Shown here: piece after piece, positions 1 through 8,103 of the stretch
Numbering within the stretch: the first letter of the stretch is position 1
How the letters are laid out: each line of letters starts with the position of its first letter
Assembly: GCF_026125825.1 (NCBI RefSeq)
Contig: NZ_JAHCKK010000024.1
Span: forward strand, 1 to 50,608
Source of the DNA: Hydrogenophaga sp.
Lineage (GTDB): Bacteria > Pseudomonadota > Gammaproteobacteria > Burkholderiales > Burkholderiaceae_C
DNA: 50,608 nucleotides
Reading direction: 5' to 3'
The notes under the pieces: model-generated
The model's database searches: none
Told to the model about the DNA's origin: nothing
Seen by the model: only the letters and a program-made list of their open reading frames with translations
Position numbers and translations under genes: made by a program

Positions 1-32
1 AATGCACTTTTTCCTTGTAGAAAATCTAAACA

Positions 33-950
33 ATGGGCAGCGAAGCCACCGCCTGGACCGACAAACTCAAGCGCATGGCCCTGTTCGCCGAGATCGTGGA
101 CAGCGGCTCGCTCAGCGCCGCCGCGCGGCGGGTGGGCAGCACGCCCTCGGCCGTGAGCCAGCAGTTGCGCCTGCTTGAGGAGGCCCTGGGCCTGGTGCTC
201 CTGCACCGCACCACGCGCCGCCTCACGCTCACCGAGGCCGGTGAGCGCTACTACCCTGCGTGCGCCGCCATGGTCGCCCAGGCCCGCAGCGCGGACCAGG
301 CGCTGGAGCGCCTGCGCGACGAACCCGAAGGCGAGCTGCGCCTGGCCGCGCCCATCGGTTTCGGTGAACTGCTGGCCAGCGCGCTCGAACCGCTGCGCCG
401 CCACCCCCGCTTGCGGCTGCACCTGTTGCTGGACGACACCCCCATCGACCTCATTGGCGAGCGGGTCGACCTCGCGCTGCGCGTGGGCCGCTTCACGGAC
501 TCCTCGCTCGTGGCGCGCCGGCTGGGCGAACTGCAGCGCCAGCTTTGTGCCGCGCCGCGCTACCTCGCCGAGCGCGGCTGGCCACGCCACCCTGGCGAGC
601 TGGTGGGCCACGACTGGCTGGGGCTGCCGCCGCGCAGTGGCGCGGTGGACGTCCTGAGCTTTCTGGGGCCGCAGGGTGCGCGGGAGGATGTGCGCGCCGA
701 GCCGCGCCTGCTGGCGTCGCAGGTGACGGCTTTGCAGGCCATGGCGGTGGCTGGCTGGGGGCTCTATGTGGGCATGGCGGACGACGTGCGCCAGCCCATG
801 GCCGAGGGCCGGCTCGCGCCCGTGCTGCCGGACTGGCGGCTGGAGCCTGCGGCGGTGTTCGCCGTCACGCCCCGGCGCGGCGAGCAGCCCGCCAAAGTGC
901 GTCATGCGCTGCAGGCCCTGCAGCAACATTTCGCTGCCCGGCCAGGTTGA
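33..950 (+). CDS. LysR-family transcriptional regulator
   Basis: This is a 305-residue DNA-binding regulator. An N-terminal winged helix-turn-helix (about residues 15-75, with the AARRVGSTPSAVSQQLRLLE pattern) is followed by a LysR substrate-binding domain. The HTRTTRRLTLTEAG-like end of the HTH and the LDLALRVG segment of the effector domain are typical of the AaeR/CrgA-like LysR subgroup. The ATG at 33 is used here; a second in-frame ATG at 75 would give a protein starting at the usual LysR N-terminus, so the first 14 residues are uncertain. Only 32 bases lie upstream in the window. The target is unknown, because the gene to its left is not visible and the genes to its right point the other way. 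Confidence 0.9.
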   Translation: MGSEATAWTDKLKRMALFAEIVDSGSLSAAARRVGSTPSAVSQQLRLLEEALGLVLLHRTTRRLTLTEAGERYYPACAAMVAQARSADQALERLRDEPEGELRLAAPIGFGELLASALEPLRRHPRLRLHLLLDDTPIDLIGERVDLALRVGRFTDSSLVARRLGELQRQLCAAPRYLAERGWPRHPGELVGHDWLGLPPRSGAVDVLSFLGPQGAREDVRAEPRLLASQVTALQAMAVAGWGLYVGMADDVRQPMAEGRLAPVLPDWRLEPAAVFAVTPRRGEQPAKVRHALQALQQHFAARPG

Positions 951-957
951 GCGCGTG

Positions 958-1380
958 CTACAGGGCGGCGAGCTTGGCCATGCCCCAGGCGACCACCGCC
1001 ACCTGCACCAGGTTGAGCACGATGCCCGCCATGTGCAGGCGCCGGAACAGCGGAATGGCGGAGGCGTCTGCACCCGCGATCCTGGCCTGCAGCGCGTCCA
1101 TGCGCGGCACGAACCAGCGGCGCACCGCGAAGACGAAAGCCGCCACACCGCCCATGGCCAGACCTGCCGCGATGCGGCCCACCGCCACCTGGCCCACGGC
1201 CCCCGCGCTGGCGGCGATCACCACCACCGTGTAGTAATAGTTGAACAGGCCGCGGACGAAACGCGCGTCCTGGGGCGTGTCGTGCTTCAGGATGAGCAGC
1301 GGCGGCGATGCGAAGGTGAAGAACACCATGGGGAAGATCAGCGCGACCAACGACAGCAGCACGACAGCTTTGGACAGCAT
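958..1380 (-). CDS. Small integral membrane protein (DUF4149-like)
   Basis: This 140-residue protein has about four hydrophobic segments: residues 1-30, 45-68, 70-88 and 117-140. A conserved-looking Tyr-rich stretch (FNYYY) sits at the start of the second helix, and a basic/aromatic loop follows the third. The layout resembles the DUF4149/TMEM205-like group of unknown function. The ATG at 1380 is preceded by GAGGAGACACCC, a strong ribosome-binding site, so a longer upstream reading is rejected. It converges on the LysR gene with only 7 bases between the stops. No function is claimed. Confidence 0.75.
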   Translation of the reverse strand: MLSKAVVLLSLVALIFPMVFFTFASPPLLILKHDTPQDARFVRGLFNYYYTVVVIAASAGAVGQVAVGRIAAGLAMGGVAAFVFAVRRWFVPRMDALQARIAGADASAIPLFRRLHMAGIVLNLVQVAVVAWGMAKLAAL

Positions 1381-1579
1381 GGGTGTCTCCTCGTCGCACG
1401 TGATGCCCGGGCGCGGATGCCGGGGACCGATGCGTGCATCAGATCGTTGTCGCCCGAACTGACGGGTTGCTGACATGTGCCGCCCTGGCCTTCTTCCGCT
1501 TCACCCGCTCGTCGTGGCGGGGCGGGGTCGCGCGCCTGGGCCGCCACACGCAACCAGGCAGGTCCAGGGGATGGCCGCG

Positions 1580-2485
1580 TCAGCCGCGCCGGCTCACCAG
1601 CACGATGCCCAGTGCCACGCCGACCAGGGCGACCACGAGTTGCACCGTCAATGGCTCGCTGAGCAGCACCACGCCAAACACCAGGGCGAACACCGGCGTG
1701 AGAAAGGTGAAGGTCGACATCTGCGTGGCCGGATAGAGCCGCAGCAGCCACATCCAGGTGAGGTAGCTGGCGAAGGCGCCGACCACGGTCTGGATCGCCA
1801 GCGAACCCCAGGCCCGCGCCGAGTAGTCGAGCGACCACGCTTCGCCAAGCGCGAGCGAGATGAACGGCGCGACCACCGCCGTCACCGCCACCTGATAGAA
1901 CAGGGTTTTCTCCGCGCTCGCGCCCGAGAGCTTGCTCGCGCGAAGGGTGAGCGTGGTCAGGCCCCAGAGTGTGCCGGCGGCCAGCGCCATCGCATCGCCC
2001 TTCCACGCTCCGGCCACTGGCGAGCCGTGCATGAAGCCTTCGCTGAAAGCCAGCGCCACGGCGGCGAAGGCGATCACCAGACCCACCCACTGGACGCGCC
2101 GCAGCCGCTCGCCCGGCACCACGCGCGGCAGCAGCAGCGCCACCACGAAGGGACTGGTGTAGAGGAACACCGTGAGACGCGAGGCGCTGGTGTGCAGCAG
2201 CCCGAGATAGATGAAGGCGAACTCGCCGGCGAACAGGGAACCCGCCAGCAGGCCTGCCTTGAGCGTGCCGTCGCGCGCGAACAGCGGCACACCGCGCACC
2301 TGGCACCACGCCCAGATGAGCACGGCCGCGCCCCAGAAACGCAGCGAGGCCTGCCACAGCGGCGGCACCTCGGCCACGGTGTCCTTGATCAGGATCTGCT
2401 GGAAACCCCAGAAGGCGCAGCACACCACGAGCAGGGTGATGGCGAGGGAGTCGAGGTGGGTTTTGCGGTCGGCCATGGGGGTCAT
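1580..2485 (-). CDS. EamA/DMT-family transporter
   Basis: This is a roughly 300-residue inner-membrane protein with ten predicted hydrophobic segments in two EamA repeats, as in the drug/metabolite transporter superfamily. The first repeat begins SLAITLLVVCCAFWGFQQ; the second ends in a SEPLT motif plus a final helix, both typical of EamA proteins. The start at 2485 or the ATG at 2476 are both possible, and neither has a strong ribosome-binding site. It lies 56 bases downstream of the MarR regulator on the same strand, so it may move a substrate or product of the adjacent catabolic block. That role is inferred from position only. Confidence 0.88.
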   Translation of the reverse strand: MTPMADRKTHLDSLAITLLVVCCAFWGFQQILIKDTVAEVPPLWQASLRFWGAAVLIWAWCQVRGVPLFARDGTLKAGLLAGSLFAGEFAFIYLGLLHTSASRLTVFLYTSPFVVALLLPRVVPGERLRRVQWVGLVIAFAAVALAFSEGFMHGSPVAGAWKGDAMALAAGTLWGLTTLTLRASKLSGASAEKTLFYQVAVTAVVAPFISLALGEAWSLDYSARAWGSLAIQTVVGAFASYLTWMWLLRLYPATQMSTFTFLTPVFALVFGVVLLSEPLTVQLVVALVGVALGIVLVSRRG

Positions 2486-2541
2486 GCCCGCGATTGTCGG
2501 CGCGCGCCGATGTCCGGGCTGTCGCGTGGGCTTCGGGGGGG

Positions 2542-3057
2542 TCAGCCGGCTTGCGCGAGCTGGCGCAGCTGGTCCTTGAGCCGGCGCACCTCGGCCGCGC
2601 TCAGCGTGCCCAGCACCGAAGCCTCGTGCTCGCGGGCCTGTGCGATGAGGGGCGTTACCTTCTTCTGCCCGATGGGGGTGATGCTCACCAGCGTGCGACG
2701 CTGGTCGGTCGGGTCGTCGCACAGCGCCACCCAGCCCTGGGCGGCCAGCCGCTGCACGAGCTTGGTTACGGTGGGTTGCTGGCTCAACACCTCGAACGCC
2801 AGCTGGCCCACCGGCATGGGCGGTTGCCCGGTGAGGGTGGCCAGCACGCGCCATTCGATGCTGCTCAGGCCGGCCTCGCGCACCACGGCGTCGAAGTCCT
2901 TGAAGAGCGCATGGTTGGCCTGGCCGAGCAGGTAGCCCAGGTAGTCGTCCGTGAAGTGTGCGCCCCCACGCTCCGCCGCTGCGCGGGTCGCTGCCCCCCG
3001 AGGGGGCTGTTCCACCTTGGGGCGTGGAACGCGCTGTTTCGCGAAGCGGGTGTTCAC
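2542..3057 (-). CDS. MarR-family regulator (NicR/PicR-like position)
   Basis: This is a 171-residue MarR-type winged helix regulator. The core runs from about residue 36, with recognition helix SQQPTVTKLVQRL at 92-104 and the wing DDPTDQRRTLV around 114-124. No ATG exists near the N-terminus. The best start is GTG at 3057, which overlaps the flavin reductase TGA as GTGA and implies translational coupling. Residues 5-33 are encoded by a copy of the intergenic repeat found elsewhere in the window, so the N-terminal extension is probably not ancestral. MarR regulators control nic and pic pyridine clusters; here it is cotranscribed with the flavin reductase, next to nicX-type genes. Confidence 0.85.
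   Translation of the reverse strand: MNTRFAKQRVPRPKVEQPPRGAATRAAAERGGAHFTDDYLGYLLGQANHALFKDFDAVVREAGLSSIEWRVLATLTGQPPMPVGQLAFEVLSQQPTVTKLVQRLAAQGWVALCDDPTDQRRTLVSITPIGQKKVTPLIAQAREHEASVLGTLSAAEVRRLKDQLRQLAQAG
2961..3045 (+). repeat. C/G-rich intergenic-type repeat, copy 1 (inside MarR gene)
   Basis: The segment has the same modular look as the copies at 37987, 38560 and 41424: a CGC-rich start, then a CCCCCC-GA-GGGGGG-type hairpin, then a TTGGGGC-like tail. Unlike copies 2-4 it lies within the translated region of the MarR gene and is read through in frame. Confidence 0.65.
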
Positions 3058-3575
3058 AAGGGGTGTTCGGTGTAGAAGCGCCCGCCGTGGAAGAGCAAGG
3101 GCGAGGCTTCGGGGCGGTGGCGGCAACGTTCCACCTCGCCGACAAAGATCACGTGGTCGCCCTCGGCGTACTGGCTTCGGTTGAAACACTCGAAGCTCGC
3201 GGCCACGCCGTCGAGCAGCGGTGCGCCACTGGCACCGCTGGTGAAGCCCACGCCAGCCCAGCGGTCGGTGTCGCGCGCGGCAAAGCGCTCGGCCAGCGCC
3301 TGCTGGTCGGCCGCGAGCACGTTGATGGCGTAGTGCCGGCCGTTGGAGAACGCGGCCATGGATCCCGCCAGGCGCGCCAGGCTCCAGAGCACCAGCGGCG
3401 GCGACAGCGAGACCGAGTTGAAGGAGTTCGCCGTCAGTCCCACGAGGTCACCGCTGTCGGTGCGCGCGGTCACGATGGTCACCCCGGTGGCGAACATGCC
3501 CAGCGAGGCGCGGAACTCGTGCGCCGAAAAGTCAGGGGGCCGGGCCTGGTGGCCGGCGGAACGGGCTGGGGACAT
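3054..3575 (-). CDS. Flavin reductase domain protein (HpaC/NtaB-like)
   Basis: This 173-residue protein has the flavin reductase-like FMN-binding split barrel. The hallmark FRASLGMFATGVTIVTA begins near residue 22, GLTANSFNSVSLSPPLVLWSL follows at about 46-66, and the HVIFVGEV and GRFYTE segments lie near the C-terminus. Such proteins supply reduced FMN or FAD to a separate monooxygenase. The partner is not fused. The nearest candidate in the same block is the acyl-CoA-dehydrogenase-fold flavoprotein at 6806. The ATG at 3575 faces the dioxygenase gene across an 86-base promoter region, and the stop overlaps the MarR start. Confidence 0.88.
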   Translation of the reverse strand: MSPARSAGHQARPPDFSAHEFRASLGMFATGVTIVTARTDSGDLVGLTANSFNSVSLSPPLVLWSLARLAGSMAAFSNGRHYAINVLAADQQALAERFAARDTDRWAGVGFTSGASGAPLLDGVAASFECFNRSQYAEGDHVIFVGEVERCRHRPEASPLLFHGGRFYTEHPL

Positions 3576-3588
3576 GGTTGGAACTTAT

Positions 3589-3600
3589 ATGAAAATTCAT
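3589..3600. promoter_or_regulatory. Candidate MarR operator (ATGAA-N2-TTCAT dyad)
   Basis: The perfect dyad ATGAAAATTCAT lies in an AT-rich island between the divergent flavin reductase and dioxygenase genes. It is a reasonable binding site for the adjacent MarR regulator. That assignment is inferred from position and symmetry. Confidence 0.45.
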
Positions 3601-3661
3601 GAATAATGGCAACGCCGGCTGCAAGACCCTGACGCGGTCCGGCCCAAGACAAGGAAAGCCC

Positions 3662-4714
3662 ATGCTGCAGGAGCGGATCGAACCCGCCTGGATCGATGCC
3701 TTCGACACCGTGCTGCGCCGCTGCGCGGTGCAAACCGGCGATACGGTGGCCATTCTCGGCGAAACCCAGAGCCGGCCCGTGCTGATGGAGTTGGCGCGGC
3801 TTGCGGCGGCCCGCCTGGGGGCTCGAAGCTTCACGCTCACGCTGCCCTCGGTGTTCAGCACCGGCGAGCCGGTGTCCCGCTCCACGGGGGCCAGCCCGGC
3901 CCTGCAGCAGCTCGCGCCGGTGATCGCCGCGCTCTCGGGCTGCACGCTGGTGGTGGACTGCACGGTCGAGGGCCTGATGCATGCGAGCGAGTTGCCCGCC
4001 ATCCTGAAAGGCAATGGGCTCACCCAGCCGCGCGTCGTCTATGTGAGCAACGAGCACCCCGAGGCCCTGGTGCGGCTGCTGCCCGATGACGCAACCGAAG
4101 CACGCGTGAAGGACCATGTGAAACGGGTGCGCGGCGCCAAGGCTTTGCGCGTGAGCTCCGCCGCTGGCACCGACCTGGCCATTTCGCTGCAGGGCGCGGT
4201 GGTGGGCGGCAACTGGGGCAGCACCACGCGCGCCGGCACGCTCACCCACTGGCCCGGCGGCATGGTGCTGGCCTTTCCGGCGGCAGGCAGTGTCAACGGC
4301 ACGCTGGTGCTGGCCGAGGGCGACGTCAACCTCACTTTCAAGCGCTATATCGAACGCGCGATCGTGCTCACCATTGAGGACGACCACGTGACGCGCATCG
4401 ACGGCCAGGGCGTGGACGCCGAACTGCTGCGCAGCCACTACGCCGCGTGGGGCGAAGAAGAGGCCTACGCCGTGAGCCACGTGGGCTACGGGCTGAACGA
4501 CGCGGCGCGCTGGGACAGCATGGCGCTCTACGACAAGCGCGACTTCAACGGAACCGAGCTGCGGGCCTTCGCGGGCAACTTTCTCTACAGCACGGGCGCC
4601 AACGAGGTGGCCGGTCGCCACACGCGCGGGCATTTCGATTTCCCGCTGCGCGGCTGCACGGTGGCACTCGATGGCCGCGTGGTGGTCGATGCGGGCCGGG
4701 TGGTGAACCCATGA
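3662..4714 (+). CDS. nicX: 2,5-dihydroxypyridine 5,6-dioxygenase-like protein (NicX family)
   Basis: This 350-residue protein matches the NicX/PicD family in length and layout. The family shares the fold of M29 leucyl aminopeptidases but opens 2,5-dihydroxypyridine to N-formylmaleamate with Fe(II) and O2. Likely metal ligands are H273 (in VSHVGYGLN) and the H324-x-D326 pair (in GHFDFP). That ligand assignment follows the known pattern of the family and was not verified by alignment. The ATG at 3662 is chosen because AAGGAAAGCCC precedes it; an upstream ATG at 3599 lacks a ribosome-binding site. The stop overlaps the next start as ATGA, and a deformylase follows, as in nic and pic clusters. 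Confidence 0.82.
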   Translation: MLQERIEPAWIDAFDTVLRRCAVQTGDTVAILGETQSRPVLMELARLAAARLGARSFTLTLPSVFSTGEPVSRSTGASPALQQLAPVIAALSGCTLVVDCTVEGLMHASELPAILKGNGLTQPRVVYVSNEHPEALVRLLPDDATEARVKDHVKRVRGAKALRVSSAAGTDLAISLQGAVVGGNWGSTTRAGTLTHWPGGMVLAFPAAGSVNGTLVLAEGDVNLTFKRYIERAIVLTIEDDHVTRIDGQGVDAELLRSHYAAWGEEEAYAVSHVGYGLNDAARWDSMALYDKRDFNGTELRAFAGNFLYSTGANEVAGRHTRGHFDFPLRGCTVALDGRVVVDAGRVVNP

Positions 4715-5505
4715 TCCCGCGGTTCACGACCCTGGGCAGCGGCCCCACGGTGCTGATGCTGCACGGCATCGGTGGCGGCCACGTGGCGTTCGCGCCTCAG
4801 GTAGAAACCCTGGCGGCCGCCGGTTACCGCGCGGTCGCGTGGGACATGCCCGGCTATGGCCACAGTGCGCCGATCGAGCCCTACACCTTCAAGGGCCTGG
4901 CGCAGAGCTGCATCGACCTGATCGACGCGCTGCAATGCGAACATGTGGTGTTGCTGGGCCACAGCATGGGCGGCATGGTGGCGCAGGAGGTGGTGGCGCG
5001 CCGGCCCGACCGGGTGGGCCGGCTGGTGCTCTGCGGCACCTCGGCCGCGTTCGGCAAGCGCACCGACGGCCGCAGCGCCGATGCCTGGGCCCAGCAGTTC
5101 ATCGCCCAGCGCACCGCGCCGCTGGACGCGGGCCAGAGCATGGCCGAGGTGGCGCAGCGGCTGGTGCCGCAGATGGTCGGCCCCGGCTCCCTGCCCGAAG
5201 GTCTGCGCCTGGCCGAACACTGCATGGCCGGCGTGCCCGCCGCCACCTACCGCCGCGCGCTGGACTGCCTGGTCACCTTCGACCGCCAGGCCGCGCTCGG
5301 CGCCATCGGCGTGCCCACGCTGCTGATCGGTGGCGAGTTCGACCGCGTGGCCGCGCCCGCCGTGATGAAGCAGATGGCCCAGGCCATTCCCGATGCGCGC
5401 TACGCGGAGCTCAAGGGCATCGGTCACCTCATGAACCTGGAGGCGCCCGATGACTTCGATGCGCTGCTGCTCGATTTCCTGGCGCAGACGCGAGCGCTGC
5501 ACTGA
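4711..5505 (+). CDS. nicD: Alpha/beta hydrolase, N-formylmaleamate deformylase-like (NicD)
   Basis: This 264-residue alpha/beta-hydrolase has the nucleophile elbow GHSMGG (S85), oxyanion motif HGIGGG (18-23), acid D211 in GGEFDRVAAP and base H239 in GIGHLMNLE. NicD hydrolyses N-formylmaleamate to maleamate and formate, directly after NicX; length and gene order fit. The ATG overlaps the nicX stop, so the two are translationally coupled. By sequence alone it could be another small ester or C-C hydrolase, so the specific reaction rests on the neighbour. Confidence 0.75.
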   Translation: MIPRFTTLGSGPTVLMLHGIGGGHVAFAPQVETLAAAGYRAVAWDMPGYGHSAPIEPYTFKGLAQSCIDLIDALQCEHVVLLGHSMGGMVAQEVVARRPDRVGRLVLCGTSAAFGKRTDGRSADAWAQQFIAQRTAPLDAGQSMAEVAQRLVPQMVGPGSLPEGLRLAEHCMAGVPAATYRRALDCLVTFDRQAALGAIGVPTLLIGGEFDRVAAPAVMKQMAQAIPDARYAELKGIGHLMNLEAPDDFDALLLDFLAQTRALH

Positions 5506-5526
5506 GTGGCGTCCACCAGGCGGTCC

Positions 5527-6771
5527 ATGAGGCGAAGCATCCACCTGATCTCGGCCACCGCGCTGCTGCTGGCCGCGCTGGCGGTGCGCGCCGAGCCCGA
5601 TGAGGCGCTGCTGGGCAAGGCGCAGGGTTATCCGGTGGGCAATGCGGCCACCTGGGGCAACAACCCGTACCGCGTGGGCTCTTGGTCGGCGCTGGACCGC
5701 GTGCCAGGCGTGCACGTGGCCCGGGTGGCGCCGGCCTCGCACGCGCGAGCGCTGCCCGCCATGGCCGCACCGCCCACCGTGCACTACCGCCACCGCGAAC
5801 ACAGCTACTCGCTGGACGACTACCTGGAGCACCAGCGCGCCACCGGCCTGCTCATCCTCAAGAACGGGCAGATCGTGGCCGAGCGCTACCGCTACGGGCG
5901 CGAGCCCGGCGCGCGCTTCCTGTCCTTCTCCATGGCCAAGAGCGTCACCTCGTTGCTGGTGGGCATCGCGCAGTCCAAGGGCTTCATCGCTTCGCTGGAC
6001 GACCCCGCAGAGAAGTACGTCCCCGCGCTGGTCGGCACGCCTTATGGCGCCACGCAGCTGAGGCACTTGCTCACCATGACCTCGGGCCTGCAGTTCAGCG
6101 AGCGCTACGACGGCAACGACGACGTGACGCGCCTGGCCGTGGCCTTTCTGCAATCGCCGCGCGGGGCGATGGAAGTGCTGCAGACCATCACGCAGCGCAA
6201 CGCGCCGCCGGGCGAGCACTTCGCCTACGCCAGCGGTGAGACCGAGGTGCTGGGCTATGTGCTGCGCGGCGCCACCGGCCAGAGCCTGGCCGCGCTGACC
6301 CAGGCGTGGCTGTGGCAGCCCATGGGCGCCGAGCATGAGGCGTTCTGGCGCACCGGCGGCGATGGGCAGGAAGGCGCGTTTGCCTTCTTCAATGCCTCGT
6401 TGCGGGACTGGGGCCGCCTGGGCGCGCTGTTGGCCGACAACGGCCGCGTGGGCGAGCACCAGGTGGTGCCCCGCGACTACCTGATGGACGCCACCGACGA
6501 GTACCGCCAGAGCCATGCGCTGCGGCCCGGCCGAACCATCCCGTACTACGGCTACGGCTACCAGTTCTGGTTGCTGCCCTTCAAGGAGCGCACCTTTCTC
6601 ATGCGCGGCGTGCACGGACAGCACCTGTTCGTGCAACCGGCCAGCGGCCTCGTGATGGTGATCACCTCGGCCTGGGAGCACCCCGGCGGCGGCGGTGATG
6701 ACAACGCCCGGGCCGAGACCGATGCACTGTGGCGCGGTGTGCTGGCCGCGCTCGGCGGCCGCATCGACTGA
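5527..6771 (+). CDS. Secreted serine hydrolase, class C beta-lactamase / NylB-like
   Basis: This 414-residue protein has a signal peptide (residues 1-22, ending VRA) and a beta-lactamase/transpeptidase-like fold. The catalytic S135-M-A-K138 motif lies in FLSFSMAKSVTS, and Y234-A-S236 fills the Y-x-N position. The HLLTMTSGL segment and the Y-A-S form are usual in the NylB (6-aminohexanoate-oligomer hydrolase) branch, whose members hydrolyse amides and esters rather than beta-lactams. A GTG at 5506 directly after the nicD stop is an alternative start, but the ATG at 5527 gives a clean signal peptide. It sits 21 bases after nicD in the same operon, where other clusters carry the maleamate amidase nicF; whether it fills that step is unknown. 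Confidence 0.82.
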   Translation: MRRSIHLISATALLLAALAVRAEPDEALLGKAQGYPVGNAATWGNNPYRVGSWSALDRVPGVHVARVAPASHARALPAMAAPPTVHYRHREHSYSLDDYLEHQRATGLLILKNGQIVAERYRYGREPGARFLSFSMAKSVTSLLVGIAQSKGFIASLDDPAEKYVPALVGTPYGATQLRHLLTMTSGLQFSERYDGNDDVTRLAVAFLQSPRGAMEVLQTITQRNAPPGEHFAYASGETEVLGYVLRGATGQSLAALTQAWLWQPMGAEHEAFWRTGGDGQEGAFAFFNASLRDWGRLGALLADNGRVGEHQVVPRDYLMDATDEYRQSHALRPGRTIPYYGYGYQFWLLPFKERTFLMRGVHGQHLFVQPASGLVMVITSAWEHPGGGGDDNARAETDALWRGVLAALGGRID

Positions 6772-6805
6772 TGCTTCTTCTTTCTTCCACTCAAGGGACA
6801 CACGC

Positions 6806-8062
6806 ATGGACGCCTTGCCCTCGCTGAGCTTCACCCCGGCCGTGGGCGACCTGCCCTTTACCCCGCTGCAGCGCGAACTGCTGCAGCGCGCCCATGCGAT
6901 GGGCCGCGACCGCTTCGCCGCACGCGCGCCCCAGTGGGACCGCGAGGCCAGTTTCCCGTTTGCCAACTACGACGACCTGCGCGAGGCCGGCTTCCTGCGG
7001 CTTTGCGTGCCCACCGCTCATGGCGGCCTGGGCGCCGACTACGCCACCTACATGATGGTCGCCGCCGAAATCGGCCGTTTCTGCGGCGCCACCGCGCTCA
7101 CCTGGAACATGCACATCTGCAGCACCATGTGGACCGGGGTGCTGGCCGACGGCATCGCCATGACCGAGGCGCAGCGCGCCGAACACCTGGCACGGCGCGA
7201 GCTGCACTTCCGGCGCATCGTGGACGAGGGCGCCATCTACGCCCAACCCTTCAGCGAGGGCAGCGCCGCCGCTGCGGGCCGCGCGCCCTTTGGCACCACC
7301 GCAAAGAAGGTCGAAGGCGGCTGGCTCATCAATGGTCGCAAAATCTTCGCCAGCCTCTCGGGCGCGGCCGACTACTACGGCATCCTCTGCACCGAGGACA
7401 AGGGCGACGAACACCCCGATGCGCGAGACACGCTCTACATCAGCGTGCCCGCCACCAGCGCGGGTTTCTCCATCAGTGGCGAATGGGACCCGCTGGGCAT
7501 GCGCGGCACCGTCAGCCGCAACCTGGCCTTCAAGGACGTGTTCGTGAGCGACGCCGAGCAACTCATGCCGCGCGGCATCTACTTCAAAGGCGCGCAGACC
7601 TGGCCCGCCATGTTCTTCACGCTCTCGCCCACCTACCTGGGCATTGCCACCGCGGCCTACGACTTCACGGTGAAATACCTGCGTGGCGAGGTCGAGGGCG
7701 AGCCACCGGTCAAGCGCCGCCAGTACCCCACCAAACAGATCGCGGTGGCGCAGATGCGCATCCAGCTTGAAAGCATGAAGAGCCTCTTCCTGCGCGCCAT
7801 CACCGAGGCCAGGCCCAACCCCAGCAAAGACGAGAAGCTGCGCCTGTACGCCGCCCATTACAGCGTGATGGAAGGCGCCAACGACATCGCGCGCCTGGCC
7901 ATCCGCACCTGTGGCGGCCAGAGCATGATGAAACACCTGCCACTGGAGCGCCTCTACCGCGACAGCCGCTGCGGCGCGCTCATGCTGCCCTGGACCGCCG
8001 AACTCATCCTCGACCGCATGGGGCGCGAGACGCTGTACGAGGCCGGCGAGCGCGACGAATAG
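6806..8062 (+). CDS. Acyl-CoA dehydrogenase-fold flavoprotein, probable monooxygenase or other non-dehydrogenase
   Basis: This 418-residue protein has the full ACAD layout: N-terminal helical domain, central beta domain (WLINGRKIFASLSGAADYYGI, then FSISGEWDPLGMRGTVSRN) and a C-terminal helical bundle ending LPLERLYRDSRCGALMLPWT. In true dehydrogenases the last segment reads YRDAR...YEGT and supplies the catalytic Glu. Here the EGT is replaced by LPWT, so ordinary acyl-CoA dehydrogenation looks unlikely. DszC/HpaB-type monooxygenases share this fold and need a flavin reductase, which is present at 3054. The ATG at 6806 has AAGGGA upstream, and it follows the serine hydrolase by 34 bases. Confidence 0.85.
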   Translation: MDALPSLSFTPAVGDLPFTPLQRELLQRAHAMGRDRFAARAPQWDREASFPFANYDDLREAGFLRLCVPTAHGGLGADYATYMMVAAEIGRFCGATALTWNMHICSTMWTGVLADGIAMTEAQRAEHLARRELHFRRIVDEGAIYAQPFSEGSAAAAGRAPFGTTAKKVEGGWLINGRKIFASLSGAADYYGILCTEDKGDEHPDARDTLYISVPATSAGFSISGEWDPLGMRGTVSRNLAFKDVFVSDAEQLMPRGIYFKGAQTWPAMFFTLSPTYLGIATAAYDFTVKYLRGEVEGEPPVKRRQYPTKQIAVAQMRIQLESMKSLFLRAITEARPNPSKDEKLRLYAAHYSVMEGANDIARLAIRTCGGQSMMKHLPLERLYRDSRCGALMLPWTAELILDRMGRETLYEAGERDE

Positions 8063-8103
8063 ACAGGGAACGAATTGCAGGGCCGGCCTCCTAGAATGCC
8101 GGG

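Noticed and set aside
1475-2935. Long plus-strand open frame (486 codons) opposite the EamA and MarR genes
   Set aside because: It is the antisense shadow of well-supported minus-strand genes, with His/Arg/Gln-rich low-complexity translation typical of GC-rich shadow frames.
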